Origin: Magnetospirillum sp.
GTDB taxonomy: Bacteria; Pseudomonadota; Alphaproteobacteria; CACIAM-22H2
Direction: 5' to 3'
NCBI GenBank assembly: GCA_027532905.1
Contig: JAPZUA010000001.1
Coordinates: forward strand, 459,565 to 523,564
Length of the DNA stretch: 64,000 nt
Made by a program: the position numbers and the translations under genes. Position 1 is the stretch's first letter. Every line of letters starts with the position of its first letter. Shown here piece by piece: positions 55,299 through 63,783 of this stretch. The notes under the pieces are model-generated. The model saw nothing but the letters and a program-made list of their open reading frames with translations. It ran no database searches and had not been told where the DNA came from.

Positions 55299-56384
55299 TC
55301 AGGAATTCGCAAGACCGAAGCCGGTCTTGCGCAGGATTTCTTCGGCGCGTGCCCACACCGCCTCGCGCCACGCGGCATCGCCGGGGGCAAACGCCTCGCG
55401 CATCTGCAGCTTGATGCGGCGCGAATCTTCGCCCGCCAGATCGGCATGGTTGTGCAGCCAATTGTCGGCGCGCACGGCGTCGAGCACGTCGGCAAGTTCG
55501 ATCGTGCCGTACTCGAGCGCAATGGCCGTGAGTTCGGCTTGCGGCAGAAAGCGCACGAAGCCCTCGCCGTTGGTACCGTTCAGCACCGCCGAGGTCGAGG
55601 TGCCGGCGTCGGGCGAGGTCACGTCGGGCCCGTACCATTGCACGGCGCGCTCGAAACCAGGCTGGCCCACCGGCAGCGCCCAGATGAGTTCCCCGTAGCC
55701 GCGCGGCCCCAAGCCGGTGTGGAAATCGACGATCGCCACGTGCTTGGCCCGCGCCAGCCAATCGCGGAACAAGGTCGCGAGCATGCGGTTCGACCAAGTC
55801 GGCGCATGGCCGCCGAAGAAAATACCGTCGGGATGGGTGTACTGGCCGCCCGACACGGCCGCCTGCCACGCCGCTTGGCCATGGCGCTTGGCATAGGCCT
55901 CCAGCTGCTGCTTGGCTGCAGCCTGGGCCGCCAGCGTCCATTCTGGCGGATTAAGGGCGGCTGCCATCGTCTCGTAGCCCGGATTTTCGGGATAGGGGCC
56001 GATATGCGGCACGAAATTGCGGTTGAGATCGACATTGTCTTCGTTGACGCGGCGCAGCCACGCAAAACCGTGCGGATTGATGGCGTGGATATGGAGCTGC
56101 GCCAAGCCCGGCGGCAATTCGCGGACCTCGCCGGTCCGGAACCAGCCGGTCTGAGCACCCGAGCCGCAGAACCCCTCGATCCCGTGGGTCGAGGAGATCG
56201 TCACCAGCACGCGTGCGGCGTCGGCCGGCCCCACCCACACGGCGTCGCAGAAAAGCTGCTCGCCCTGGGGCCCACGCAGCGGATGACGCAGCGTGCGCAG
56301 CCGCGTGGCGTGTGGCTTGGCGGCCTCCAGGAACAGGGCGCGCGCACCGCTGTAGTCGCGCGCAAAAAACGCATTGGCAGACAT
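55299..56384 (-). CDS. DUF2817 protein, M14-like zinc carboxypeptidase fold
   Basis: 361 residues from ATG 56384. Likely metal ligands are in ISSTHGIEGFCGSGAQTGW (HxxE) and VDFHTGLGPRGYGEL (His), with the substrate-site RVNEDNVDLNRNF between them, an arrangement like M14 peptidases. No signal peptide, so cytoplasmic. The substrate is unknown. It lies 28 bases before yqeY, so it may be cotranscribed with the macromolecular-synthesis operon. Confidence 0.85.
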   Translation of the reverse strand: MSANAFFARDYSGARALFLEAAKPHATRLRTLRHPLRGPQGEQLFCDAVWVGPADAARVLVTISSTHGIEGFCGSGAQTGWFRTGEVRELPPGLAQLHIHAINPHGFAWLRRVNEDNVDLNRNFVPHIGPYPENPGYETMAAALNPPEWTLAAQAAAKQQLEAYAKRHGQAAWQAAVSGGQYTHPDGIFFGGHAPTWSNRMLATLFRDWLARAKHVAIVDFHTGLGPRGYGELIWALPVGQPGFERAVQWYGPDVTSPDAGTSTSAVLNGTNGEGFVRFLPQAELTAIALEYGTIELADVLDAVRADNWLHNHADLAGEDSRRIKLQMREAFAPGDAAWREAVWARAEEILRKTGFGLANS

Positions 56385-56507
56385 GGTCGCTCGGGGTCCA
56401 CTTCGCAAAAACGGGCCGTAACTTTGCGCCACGCGGATGCGAAAAGCAAAGGGGCGCAAAACCGGCCCTCTTTACACGAAAGTGCGTTTGACCGCATGCT
56501 TGAGGCC

Positions 56508-57074
56508 ATGAAACGGGTTTTGGCAATTGTTCGCTTCTTCGCCCTAGCCCTGGCGCTGGCGGCGGGCTTCGCCGTCGGCCCGGTCGCGGCGGCCGATGCG
56601 CGCCTCGACCGGCTGTTCGAACGCCTGATCGCAACCCAAGACCCGGCCGACGCTAAAACCATCGAACGCGCGATCTGGCAAATCTGGCTCGACCCCAAGG
56701 ATTCGAGCACACAGTCGCTGCTCGATTTGGCTCTCGTGGCCGAGCAGCGCGGTGACCAGCTCGGCGCGTTTGCACTGTTCGACGCGATCGTCACGCTGAA
56801 GCCGGATTATGCCGAGGGCTGGAACCGTCGGGCGACGATCCTCTACCAGCTCGGCCGGCTCGACGAATCCAAGGCCGACGCTGAAAAAGTCGTGGCACTC
56901 GAGCCGCGGCATTTCGGCGCCCTTTCCGGCCTCGGCCTCATCGCTCAGGCCCGCAACGACGACTTGGCCGCCCTCGAAGCCTTCGAGCGTGCCTTGGCCG
57001 TCAACCCGCACATGCCGCAGATACAAACCGCCGTCGATGCGCTGCGCCGCAAACGGCGCAACGGCGCCATTTAG
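56508..57074 (+). CDS. Secreted TPR protein
   Basis: 188 residues from ATG 56508 (ATG 56496 would add four residues). Sec signal MKRVLAIVRFFALALALAAG, cleavage near VAAAD. At least three TPR motifs follow: LLDLALVAEQRGDQLGAFAL, GWNRRATILYQLGRLDESKA and GLGLIAQARNDDLAALEAFE. A periplasmic protein-interaction module. It is 11 bases before msrP, so it may assist that enzyme, but the link is positional. Confidence 0.85.
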   Translation: MKRVLAIVRFFALALALAAGFAVGPVAAADARLDRLFERLIATQDPADAKTIERAIWQIWLDPKDSSTQSLLDLALVAEQRGDQLGAFALFDAIVTLKPDYAEGWNRRATILYQLGRLDESKADAEKVVALEPRHFGALSGLGLIAQARNDDLAALEAFERALAVNPHMPQIQTAVDALRRKRRNGAI

Positions 57075-57085
57075 GAGATCGCAAA

Positions 57086-58048
57086 ATGCTGATCAAAAGA
57101 ACCCGCGGCTGGGAAATTCCCGAGCGCGAGACGACTTCGGAATCGGCATGGTCGCGCCGCCATGTCTTGTCGGCGGGTGTAGCCGCCGCTGCCGCGACAG
57201 CGCTGCCGGCCCATGCCCAGGCGCCCGCAGGCGGCGAGGATCCAAGTGCCGGGCTCTATCCGGCAATGCGCAACATGCGCTACCGCGTCGACCGCGAGCT
57301 TACGGACGAAAAGATCGCGACGACCTACAACAATTTCTACGAGTTCGGCACCTCGAAGAACATCTGGCAAGCGGCGCAGCGCCTGCCGATTCGCCCGTGG
57401 CAGGTGCAGATCGAAGGCATGGTCGAGCAGCCGCGCACGGTCGATATCGACGATCTGCTGAAAGCCATGAAGCTCGAAGAGCGCGTCTACCGCTTCCGCT
57501 GCGTGGAGGCCTGGGCGATGACCGTGCCGTGGACCGGCTTTCCGCTCGCAAGCCTCGTCGAATGGTGCAAGCCGCTGTCCTCGGCGAAGTACCTGCAGAT
57601 GGAAACCTTCCAGATGCCGACGGTCGCACCCGGCCAGCGCGCAAGCTGGTATCCCTGGCCCTACACGGAGGGCCTCGCACTCGACGAGGCGACAAACGAA
57701 CTCGCCTTCATTGCCACCGGCATCTACGGCAAGCCGATTCCGCGCCAGAACGGGGCGCCGTTGCGGCTCGTTGTGCCTTGGAAATACGGCTTCAAATCGG
57801 TCAAGTCGCTCGTGAAGTTCAAATTCACCGACCAGCGGCCCAAAACCTTCTGGCTCGAACTCGGCGAGCGCGAATACGGCTTCTGGGCCAACGTCAATCC
57901 GCGCGTTGCCCATCCGCGCTGGAGCCAGGCGAGCGAAGAATTGATCGGCAAGGGCGGCCAGCGCGTGCCCTCGCAGCTCTTCAACGGCTACGGCGATTTC
58001 GTGGCGAGCCTCTACGAGAACCGCCAGAACGAACGGCTGTGGGCGTAA
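57086..58048 (+). CDS. msrP: Periplasmic methionine-sulfoxide reductase catalytic subunit MsrP (YedY)
   Basis: 320 residues with GGAG 8 bases upstream. A Tat signal, ESAWSRRHVLSAGVAAAAA, fits export of the folded molybdenum-cofactor enzyme. The Mo-ligand Cys lies in YRFRCVEAWAMTVPWTGFPL. Further motifs are YNNFYEFGTSKNIW and PRQNGAPLRLVVPWKYGFKS. It reduces methionine sulfoxide in envelope proteins damaged by reactive chlorine or oxygen. The heme-binding membrane partner MsrQ is not adjacent. Confidence 0.95.
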   Translation: MLIKRTRGWEIPERETTSESAWSRRHVLSAGVAAAAATALPAHAQAPAGGEDPSAGLYPAMRNMRYRVDRELTDEKIATTYNNFYEFGTSKNIWQAAQRLPIRPWQVQIEGMVEQPRTVDIDDLLKAMKLEERVYRFRCVEAWAMTVPWTGFPLASLVEWCKPLSSAKYLQMETFQMPTVAPGQRASWYPWPYTEGLALDEATNELAFIATGIYGKPIPRQNGAPLRLVVPWKYGFKSVKSLVKFKFTDQRPKTFWLELGEREYGFWANVNPRVAHPRWSQASEELIGKGGQRVPSQLFNGYGDFVASLYENRQNERLWA

Positions 58049-58134
58049 GGCAGCGCCGAAGCCTTCGTCCCGCGCGCAAAGGCCGCACCCGCAAACGCTT
58101 TGCGGGTGCCGGGCACTTGTCGTAAAACCCGGCC

Positions 58135-60057
58135 ATGCCGGATTCCGCACCCAAGGCCCCGCGCCACGCCCTGCCCATCGAAACCTTCGACAACCGGATC
58201 GGCGGCGACGCGCTGTTCCGCGCCATCGGCCATCCGCTGACGCGCCCGCAAGCGCTGGTACTTGTCGCCGAACTCGAAAAAGCGGGCCGCGTGGCGGTCT
58301 ACGATCCGTTCGGCGCGTTCGCCACGCTGAGCGCGCTCTACGATTTTTCGCGCGTTGAAATCGCCGGCCTCTATGGCCGCGACCATCGCCATATCGGCGC
58401 GCAAGTCGGCGGCCGCACCGTGCATTCGATCAAGACGATCGCCGCGGCCAAGGCCGACACGATCCTGGTTGCCGCGTTCGATGCCGATCTGCTGGTGGCG
58501 CAAGCGGCGAGCTTCCTGCCCGCCGACGCAACCGTCAAAACGCTCGACCTGCTGCGCATCCCCGAGCGGTTGCTGACCGATCCCAAGCGCTATCTTTCGA
58601 CCTACAATTTCGTGACCAATCTCGTGCTGTTCCGCGACAGCGACGTGCGCCACACGCGCATGGTCACTGCCAATTATTGGTACGGCTACGGTGCCCGCAA
58701 TGTGCGCGCGTGGCTGCTGCTGCTCGATGCCGACGGCAAGGAAATCGCAAGCTGGGAAGAAGCGCTGCCCGACGCGGTCGCGGGCTTCACGGTCGACAGC
58801 CGCGAGGTGCGCAAGCGCTTCAAGCTCGGCGATTTCGACGGCCAGCTCTTCGTTCACATGGTCGGCATTGCCGGGCACGACGTGCTCAAATACGCGCTCG
58901 ACAGTTTCGGTCCCGAAGAATTGAGCTGCACGCACGACGCCAATCCGTGGCCGGCCGATTTCTACGCCGGCATTCCCGCACCCGCGCCGGGCGAGCGCGT
59001 GCGCGTGTGGGTGCAGAACTGCCAACCCTGCCCGATCCCGGCCGACGGCGTTCGCTTTGCCGCAATGGGCAGCGAAGCCTGGGCGCCGATCGGCGTTTCG
59101 ATTCCTGCCTTCGGCATGCGCGAGATCGACATGGGCGATCTGCTGCCGGCCCTCGCCTGGCCGCAGCAGATCGAAATGGACGCGGGCAAATATGTCGTGC
59201 GGCCGCGCTACGAAGTGATTCGGCCTGGCGGCAAGCGCCATATCGCTCATGCCAATGTCGAGCGCACGGACCTTGGCGGCGATCCCGACATTGCGAGCCT
59301 CGCCACGCATTTCGGCAAGGGCTTCATTCTATCGGCGCCGATTCTGCCACAAGACACGTATACGAGCTTCGCACTGCCCACACCGATGGCGCGCGGCCAG
59401 GCAAGCCTGCCGCTGATCGCGCGCTTCTACGATGCCGACGGCAGTGCTGCGGGCGAGCGCTTCCTCGGCAATCTGCCGCGCAGCCACGCCCACCTCGTCG
59501 ATCTTGGCCAAGCCAAGCTCAAAAGCGGCTACGGCCATGTCGAGCTCAGCTACGATTTCCGCGACGGCGGACTCGGCGACGGCTGGATCCATGGGCTGTT
59601 CCGGTACGCACGCCGCGATGCACCGGCACACGCCGCCGAAACGAGCTTCGGCAGCCACATCTTCAATACCCCGCTCGTGTTCAAAAACGAGCCGCAATCC
59701 TATATCGGCCGCCCCCCGGGCCTGTCGACGCGGCTGTTCCTGCGTCTAGGCAGCGACGGCTTCGAATCGATGTGCCATCTCGTGTATCCGGCCTCGACGC
59801 CGTGGCACGAAAGGTCCGACACGCACCTCGAACTCTACGACGCGGCCGGCACCAAACTTGCGGATGCAAAACTCGCGATCGCGTGCTCGGGCTCGCGTTT
59901 GTGGCGCCCGAGCGAATTCTTCGGCGCGGCCGAACTTGCGCGCGCGGCAGGCGGCGGCTACGTGCTGATCCGCGACCGCACCTGCCGCCTGTTCGGCTAT
60001 CACGGCCTCGTGGCCGCCGACGGACGCTTCTGCCTCGACCATATGTTCGGGTTCTGA
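58135..60057 (+). CDS. Large uncharacterised protein, 640 residues
   Basis: I do not recognise a family. No signal peptide or membrane helix is clear, and the N-terminus MPDSAPKAPRHALPIETFDN looks cytoplasmic. The first 130 residues look alpha/beta with a Rossmann-like rhythm (RVAVYDPFGAFATLSALYDF, IAGLYGRDHRHIGAQVGGRT). The remainder appears beta-rich with repeats of short strands: YGARNVRAWLLLLDADGKEI, GFTVDSREVRKRFKLGDFDG, GYGHVELSYDFRDGGLGDGW. A two-Cys motif, VQNCQPCPIPADG, lies mid-protein. The reading frame is long, intact and typical in codon use, so the gene is real. Confidence 0.75.
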   Translation: MPDSAPKAPRHALPIETFDNRIGGDALFRAIGHPLTRPQALVLVAELEKAGRVAVYDPFGAFATLSALYDFSRVEIAGLYGRDHRHIGAQVGGRTVHSIKTIAAAKADTILVAAFDADLLVAQAASFLPADATVKTLDLLRIPERLLTDPKRYLSTYNFVTNLVLFRDSDVRHTRMVTANYWYGYGARNVRAWLLLLDADGKEIASWEEALPDAVAGFTVDSREVRKRFKLGDFDGQLFVHMVGIAGHDVLKYALDSFGPEELSCTHDANPWPADFYAGIPAPAPGERVRVWVQNCQPCPIPADGVRFAAMGSEAWAPIGVSIPAFGMREIDMGDLLPALAWPQQIEMDAGKYVVRPRYEVIRPGGKRHIAHANVERTDLGGDPDIASLATHFGKGFILSAPILPQDTYTSFALPTPMARGQASLPLIARFYDADGSAAGERFLGNLPRSHAHLVDLGQAKLKSGYGHVELSYDFRDGGLGDGWIHGLFRYARRDAPAHAAETSFGSHIFNTPLVFKNEPQSYIGRPPGLSTRLFLRLGSDGFESMCHLVYPASTPWHERSDTHLELYDAAGTKLADAKLAIACSGSRLWRPSEFFGAAELARAAGGGYVLIRDRTCRLFGYHGLVAADGRFCLDHMFGF

Positions 60058-60077
60058 CGGCCGCTTTCAGGCAGATA

Positions 60078-60102
60078 GTTGACAAACGCAACCATTTTGT
60101 TG
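60078..60102 (+). promoter_or_regulatory. TTGACA box with GTTG/CAAC palindromes before the MarR-GNAT gene
   Basis: TTGACA (60079-60084) is a perfect -35 box. GTTG (60078-60081), CAAC (60089-60092) and GTTG (60099-60102) form two overlapping inverted repeats with 7- and 6-base centres. They sit immediately before the ATG at 60106, a likely site for autoregulation by the MarR domain. No matching -10 box is evident at the right distance. Confidence 0.4.
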
Positions 60103-60105
60103 ACG

Positions 60106-61044
60106 ATGTCACTGATGGTCTCTTCCCACGCCCAAACCGACGCGGTGCGCCGCTTTTCCCGCCTGTTCACGGCAAGGCTCGGCGTGCTGCGCAAAAGCCT
60201 CTACGGCAGCCGTTTTTCGCTGGCCGAGGCGCGCGTGCTCTACGAGCTGGCGACCCGCCCATCGTCGACGGCAGGGGCGATCGCCGCAGATCTCGGCATC
60301 GATCCCGGCTATATGAGCCGCATCTGCAGCGGCCTTGCGCGCGCCAAATTGCTGCGCCGTGCCAAGGTCGCGGGCGACGGACGCCAGCGCCGCCTTGAAC
60401 TGACCAAAAGCGGGGCTGCCGCATTTGCGAAGATCGACACAGCCTCGCGCGCGGAAGTGGCGGCATTGCTGGAGCCGCTTGAAGCGCCCGCACGCCGCAC
60501 GCTCGTCGAAGCACTCGCACAGGCCGAACAAGTTCTCGATCCGCAAGCGACGGCTCGCCCGCGTACCTTCGTGCTGCGCGCACCGCTACCGGGCGATCTC
60601 GGCTGGATCGTGCATCGCCATGGCGCGATCTATGCCGCCGAATACGGGTGGGACGCGCATTTCGAAGCCGACGTTGCCGCGATCGCGACGAACTTCGCGG
60701 CCAAGCAAGACCCCGCCTGCGAGCGCTGCTGGATTGCCGAGAGCGCAGGAGCCATCGTCGGCGCGGTCGTCGTCGTGCGCGAGAACGCAACGACCGCACG
60801 AATGCGGCTGTTCTATCTCGAGGCGGAAGCGCGCGGCCTTGGCTTGGCGCGGCACATGGTGGAAACCCTGCTCGCCTTCGCGCGCCAAGCGGGCTATCGG
60901 CGCCTCGTGCTGTCGACCTATGCGAACCTCACGGCCGCGCGCAAACTCTACGAAAAATTCGGCTTCGTGCGCACGGCGCAGAGCCCCAAGAACCATTACG
61001 GCAAAAAACTCGTCGCCGAAGATTGGGCGCTCGACCTTGCTTAA
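60106..61044 (+). CDS. MarR regulator-GNAT acetyltransferase fusion
   Basis: 312 residues from ATG 60106. Residues about 1-150 are a MarR winged helix (FSLAEARVLYELATRPSSTA, IAADLGIDPGYMSRICSGLA, RAKVAGDGRQRRLELTKSG). Residues about 155-312 are a GNAT domain with LPGDLGWIVHRHGAIYAAEY, CWIAESAGAIVGAVVVVREN, the acetyl-CoA loop LEAEARGLGLARHMVETLL and LVLSTYANLTAARKLYEKFG. Such fusions occur across bacteria and may acetylate a small molecule sensed by the MarR half. The target is unknown. Convergent with the YHS gene (4-base overlap). Confidence 0.9.
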   Translation: MSLMVSSHAQTDAVRRFSRLFTARLGVLRKSLYGSRFSLAEARVLYELATRPSSTAGAIAADLGIDPGYMSRICSGLARAKLLRRAKVAGDGRQRRLELTKSGAAAFAKIDTASRAEVAALLEPLEAPARRTLVEALAQAEQVLDPQATARPRTFVLRAPLPGDLGWIVHRHGAIYAAEYGWDAHFEADVAAIATNFAAKQDPACERCWIAESAGAIVGAVVVVRENATTARMRLFYLEAEARGLGLARHMVETLLAFARQAGYRRLVLSTYANLTAARKLYEKFGFVRTAQSPKNHYGKKLVAEDWALDLA

Positions 61045-61538
61045 TCGACAGAAAGGCCGGGCCAAGCGGCGTCGGCCTTGGCGATAAAGCCCGGCACGTC
61101 TGCCTGCCAGCTGCGCTGGACCGACATCGAATAGTTCAGATAGAGCCGCCCGTCGACGATCGCCCAGGCATTCGGGTCGATCGCGACCTTGTAGCCGCTG
61201 GCCACACCGTAGGCGCAGAACCCGCCATACATCGGCGCGTAGCGCTCGGGTGCTGCGGCAAACAGCGCGCGATTGGCCTCCGACACAAACCGCCAGCGCG
61301 CGCCCTGCCATTCATGGGAATGCGCAACCGCTCCGCGCCGCGGTCGGCCTTCGGCGAAATAGGCGACCGGATCGAAGCCCTGAATCGCGAAGCCGCCCGA
61401 TATGTTGACGGCACCAGCCGGTTTCTGGGCCAGCGACACCGAGCGCAGCCCGAACGCGGCAGCACCCGCCGCGAGGGTCGCGAAGCCGACGAGTGCGGCG
61501 CGCCGTTGCAGCGACATGCGGGGTTTTTGGTTGGTCAT
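61041..61538 (-). CDS. YHS-domain protein with Tat-like signal
   Basis: 165 residues from ATG 61538 (MTNQKPRMSLQRRAALVG). Adjacent arginines precede a hydrophobic stretch, FATLAAGAAAFGLRSVSLA, suggesting Tat export. The YHS region is GGFAIQGFDPVAYFAEGRPR, WRFVSEANRALFAAAPERYA and MYGGFCAYGVASG. YHS proteins often bind metals or sit near copper and oxidative-stress functions, but no specific role can be assigned. Confidence 0.85.
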   Translation of the reverse strand: MTNQKPRMSLQRRAALVGFATLAAGAAAFGLRSVSLAQKPAGAVNISGGFAIQGFDPVAYFAEGRPRRGAVAHSHEWQGARWRFVSEANRALFAAAPERYAPMYGGFCAYGVASGYKVAIDPNAWAIVDGRLYLNYSMSVQRSWQADVPGFIAKADAAWPGLSVD

Positions 61539-61577
61539 GCCAAGCGGTTCGCAACATCCATCGCGAACGTTACGGCA

Positions 61578-61733
61578 CAAAGAAAAACGCCGCTAGGTCA
61601 GAGACCTAGCGGCAAGTTGAACAGGGAGGCATGGCGTCATGAGGGGACGCCAGGATCTGGAAAGACCCCCTTCGGCCCGCAAAGGCCAAAGCCCGCCGAA
61701 AACCGTCGGCACCGTCGATCAATGATCAACGGT
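61578..61733 (-). ncRNA. Candidate small RNA or structured leader with intrinsic terminator
   Basis: The minus strand has TACTAT (-10, 61740-61745), with TTGCCG (61765-61770) as a possible -35 at 19 bases. About 120 bases of structured sequence follow, including GGCGTC-CCCTCAT-GACGCC. It ends in an 11-bp perfect hairpin, GCCGCTAGGTC (61589-61599) with GACCTAGCGGC (61603-61613), followed on the minus strand by GTTTTTCTTTG. There is no convincing frame in it. It could be an independent sRNA or the attenuated leader of the YHS gene, whose start is 40 bases further on. The terminator also serves lysR. Confidence 0.5.
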
Positions 61734-61817
61734 TAAGAGATAGTACGGAAAATGCCTTAAAAAACGGCAAAGATCGCATATGAGGCATGAACTGTTCGCA
61801 TGCCTATGATTTTGCCC

Positions 61818-62717
61818 TCAAAACTGCGATTCCGCGACCTTCTGGACGAGATAGTCGCGGAACACGGCGATGCGTTTGGAGCTGCGCAGCTCCTCGGGAT
61901 ACACGAAATAGGCCTCGTAGGTCGGCCCCTCGAGCTCGGGCAGGATCTGCACGATGGCGCTGCTCTGCTGGGCGACATAGTCGGGGAAGGCCGCGATACC
62001 GATGCCGTTTTCGACCGCGCGCAGAATCGCCGACACATTGTTGACCATCAAAGTCGGCGTGCGCTTCTTGCCGCCGGACGTGCCGACCTCAAGCAGCCAG
62101 TTCACGTTCGGAAACGGCGGGTTGGGATCGTCGCCGTAGACGATCAGGCGATGGCGATCGAGATCGGCGGCCGTCTTGGGCGCGCCATGTTTGGCAAGAT
62201 ACGCTTCCGACGCGAACACGTGCACATGCACCGACAGAAGATGGCGCTGGATCAGATCGGCCTGCCGCGGCGGGTGCATGCGGATGGCGCAGTCCGCCTC
62301 GCGCATGCCGAGATCGAGTTCGCGGTCGTCGACGCGCATGCTGAATTGCATGTCGGGATAGAGCTCGGCGAATTCGCGCAAGCGCGGTGCCAGCCACACC
62401 GAGCCGAACGCGACGGTCGTTGTCACGCGCAGCAGCCCCGAGGGGCGCTCCTTGGTTTCGGCAAGCTGCGCTTCGACCAGCGCCAACTTGTCGAACACGT
62501 CGCGCACCGTGTTGAACAGCAATTCGCCCTGCTCGGTGAGGATGAGGCCGCGCGCATGGCGATGGAACAGCGAGGCACGCACCGATTCTTCGAGCGCCGA
62601 AATCTGGCGGCTCACGGCCGACTGGCTCAGATTGAGCTTTTCGCCCGCATGCGTGAACGAGCCCGCTGCCGCCACTGCATGGAAGATCCGCAGCTTGTCC
62701 CAATCCATCGCCGACAT
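61818..62717 (-). CDS. LysR-family transcriptional regulator
   Basis: 299 residues. N-terminal helix-turn-helix LRIFHAVAAAGSFTHAGEKL, then NLSQSAVSRQISALEESVRA. The effector domain begins LLRVTTTVAFGSVWLAPRLR and includes AVENGIGIAAFPDYVAQQ. It starts 12 bases after trxB and is cotranscribed with it. This trxB-lysR pairing is common in alphaproteobacteria and suggests control of thiol-redox genes. The inducer is unknown. Confidence 0.95.
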   Translation of the reverse strand: MSAMDWDKLRIFHAVAAAGSFTHAGEKLNLSQSAVSRQISALEESVRASLFHRHARGLILTEQGELLFNTVRDVFDKLALVEAQLAETKERPSGLLRVTTTVAFGSVWLAPRLREFAELYPDMQFSMRVDDRELDLGMREADCAIRMHPPRQADLIQRHLLSVHVHVFASEAYLAKHGAPKTAADLDRHRLIVYGDDPNPPFPNVNWLLEVGTSGGKKRTPTLMVNNVSAILRAVENGIGIAAFPDYVAQQSSAIVQILPELEGPTYEAYFVYPEELRSSKRIAVFRDYLVQKVAESQF

Positions 62718-62729
62718 GATCTTGGAATC

Positions 62730-63701
62730 CTACTCGGCTGCAGCCGATTGATGGCCCGCTTCGGCGTGGGCGATGAATTTTTCGGCTTCGAGGGCGGCCA
62801 TGCAGCCCATGCCGGCCGCCGTTACGGCTTGGCGGAAGATCTTGTCCTTCACGTCGCCCGCCGCATAGACGCCGGGAAGGTCCGTCGCGGTCGAATCGGG
62901 CTTCGTCAGAATGTAGCCCTCGGCATCGAGGGCGAGCTGGCCCTTGAAGAGTTCGGTTGCCGGCACGTGGCCGATCGCCACGAACAGCCCGTCCACGGCC
63001 AGCGTGCTGCGCTCGCCCGTGACGAGATTCTTGAGGGCGAGCCCCGTGACGGTGGCAGGCGTGCCCGTACCCAGCACCTCGTCGACCGCCGAGTTCCACA
63101 CGACCTCGATCTTCGGATGCTTGAGCAGGCGCGCCTGCAGCATCTTTTCGGCGCGCAAACTGTCGCGGCGATGGATCAGCGTGACCTTGGCGGCATGGTT
63201 GGTGAGATAGAGCGCTTCTTCGACCGCCGTGTTGCCGCCGCCGACCACGGCGACGTTTTTGCCGCGGAAGAAAAAGCCGTCGCACGTGGCGCAGGCCGAA
63301 ACGCCCGTACCGCGAAATTTGGTTTCCGACTCGAGCCCGAGCCAGCGCGCTTGCGCACCCGTGCAGATCACCAGCGTATCGGCAATGTACGTGTCGCCCG
63401 AGTCGCCGGTCGCAACATAGGGGCGCTTGGAGAGATCGACTTTGACGATGATGTCTTCAAGGATCAGCGTGCCCACATGGGTGCACTGCTTGTACATCTG
63501 CTCCATCAGCCACGGGCCTTGGATGGCCGTCTCGAAACCCGGATAGTTTTCGACGTCGGTCGTGATCGATAATTGACCGCCGGGCTGGATGCCGCGGACC
63601 AGAATGGGTGCGAGATTGGCGCGCGTGGCATAAATCGCCGCCGTGTAGCCCGCAGGCCCAGAACCAAGGATCAGCATTTTGGTGCGATGGGTCTGCGGCA
63701 T
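62730..63701 (-). CDS. trxB: Thioredoxin reductase TrxB
   Basis: 323 residues. FAD site LILGSGPAGYTAAIYATRAN, RGIQPGGQLSITTDVENYPG, the redox-active disulfide SACATCDGFFFRGKNV (CATC), NADPH site VVGGGNTAVEEALYLTNHA and the second FAD motif VYAAGDVKDKIFRQAVTAAG. It reduces thioredoxin with NADPH in the cytoplasm. The final AEAGHQSAAAE tail is short and low-complexity. Confidence 0.97.
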   Translation of the reverse strand: MPQTHRTKMLILGSGPAGYTAAIYATRANLAPILVRGIQPGGQLSITTDVENYPGFETAIQGPWLMEQMYKQCTHVGTLILEDIIVKVDLSKRPYVATGDSGDTYIADTLVICTGAQARWLGLESETKFRGTGVSACATCDGFFFRGKNVAVVGGGNTAVEEALYLTNHAAKVTLIHRRDSLRAEKMLQARLLKHPKIEVVWNSAVDEVLGTGTPATVTGLALKNLVTGERSTLAVDGLFVAIGHVPATELFKGQLALDAEGYILTKPDSTATDLPGVYAAGDVKDKIFRQAVTAAGMGCMAALEAEKFIAHAEAGHQSAAAE

Positions 63702-63783
63702 CGGGCAACCTTTTTGGTTTTTGGCTATGCGTCTGGCGCAAGCCTAGCAGGCATGCCTCAGCGTTGGGAAGCAGGTGCCGGTC

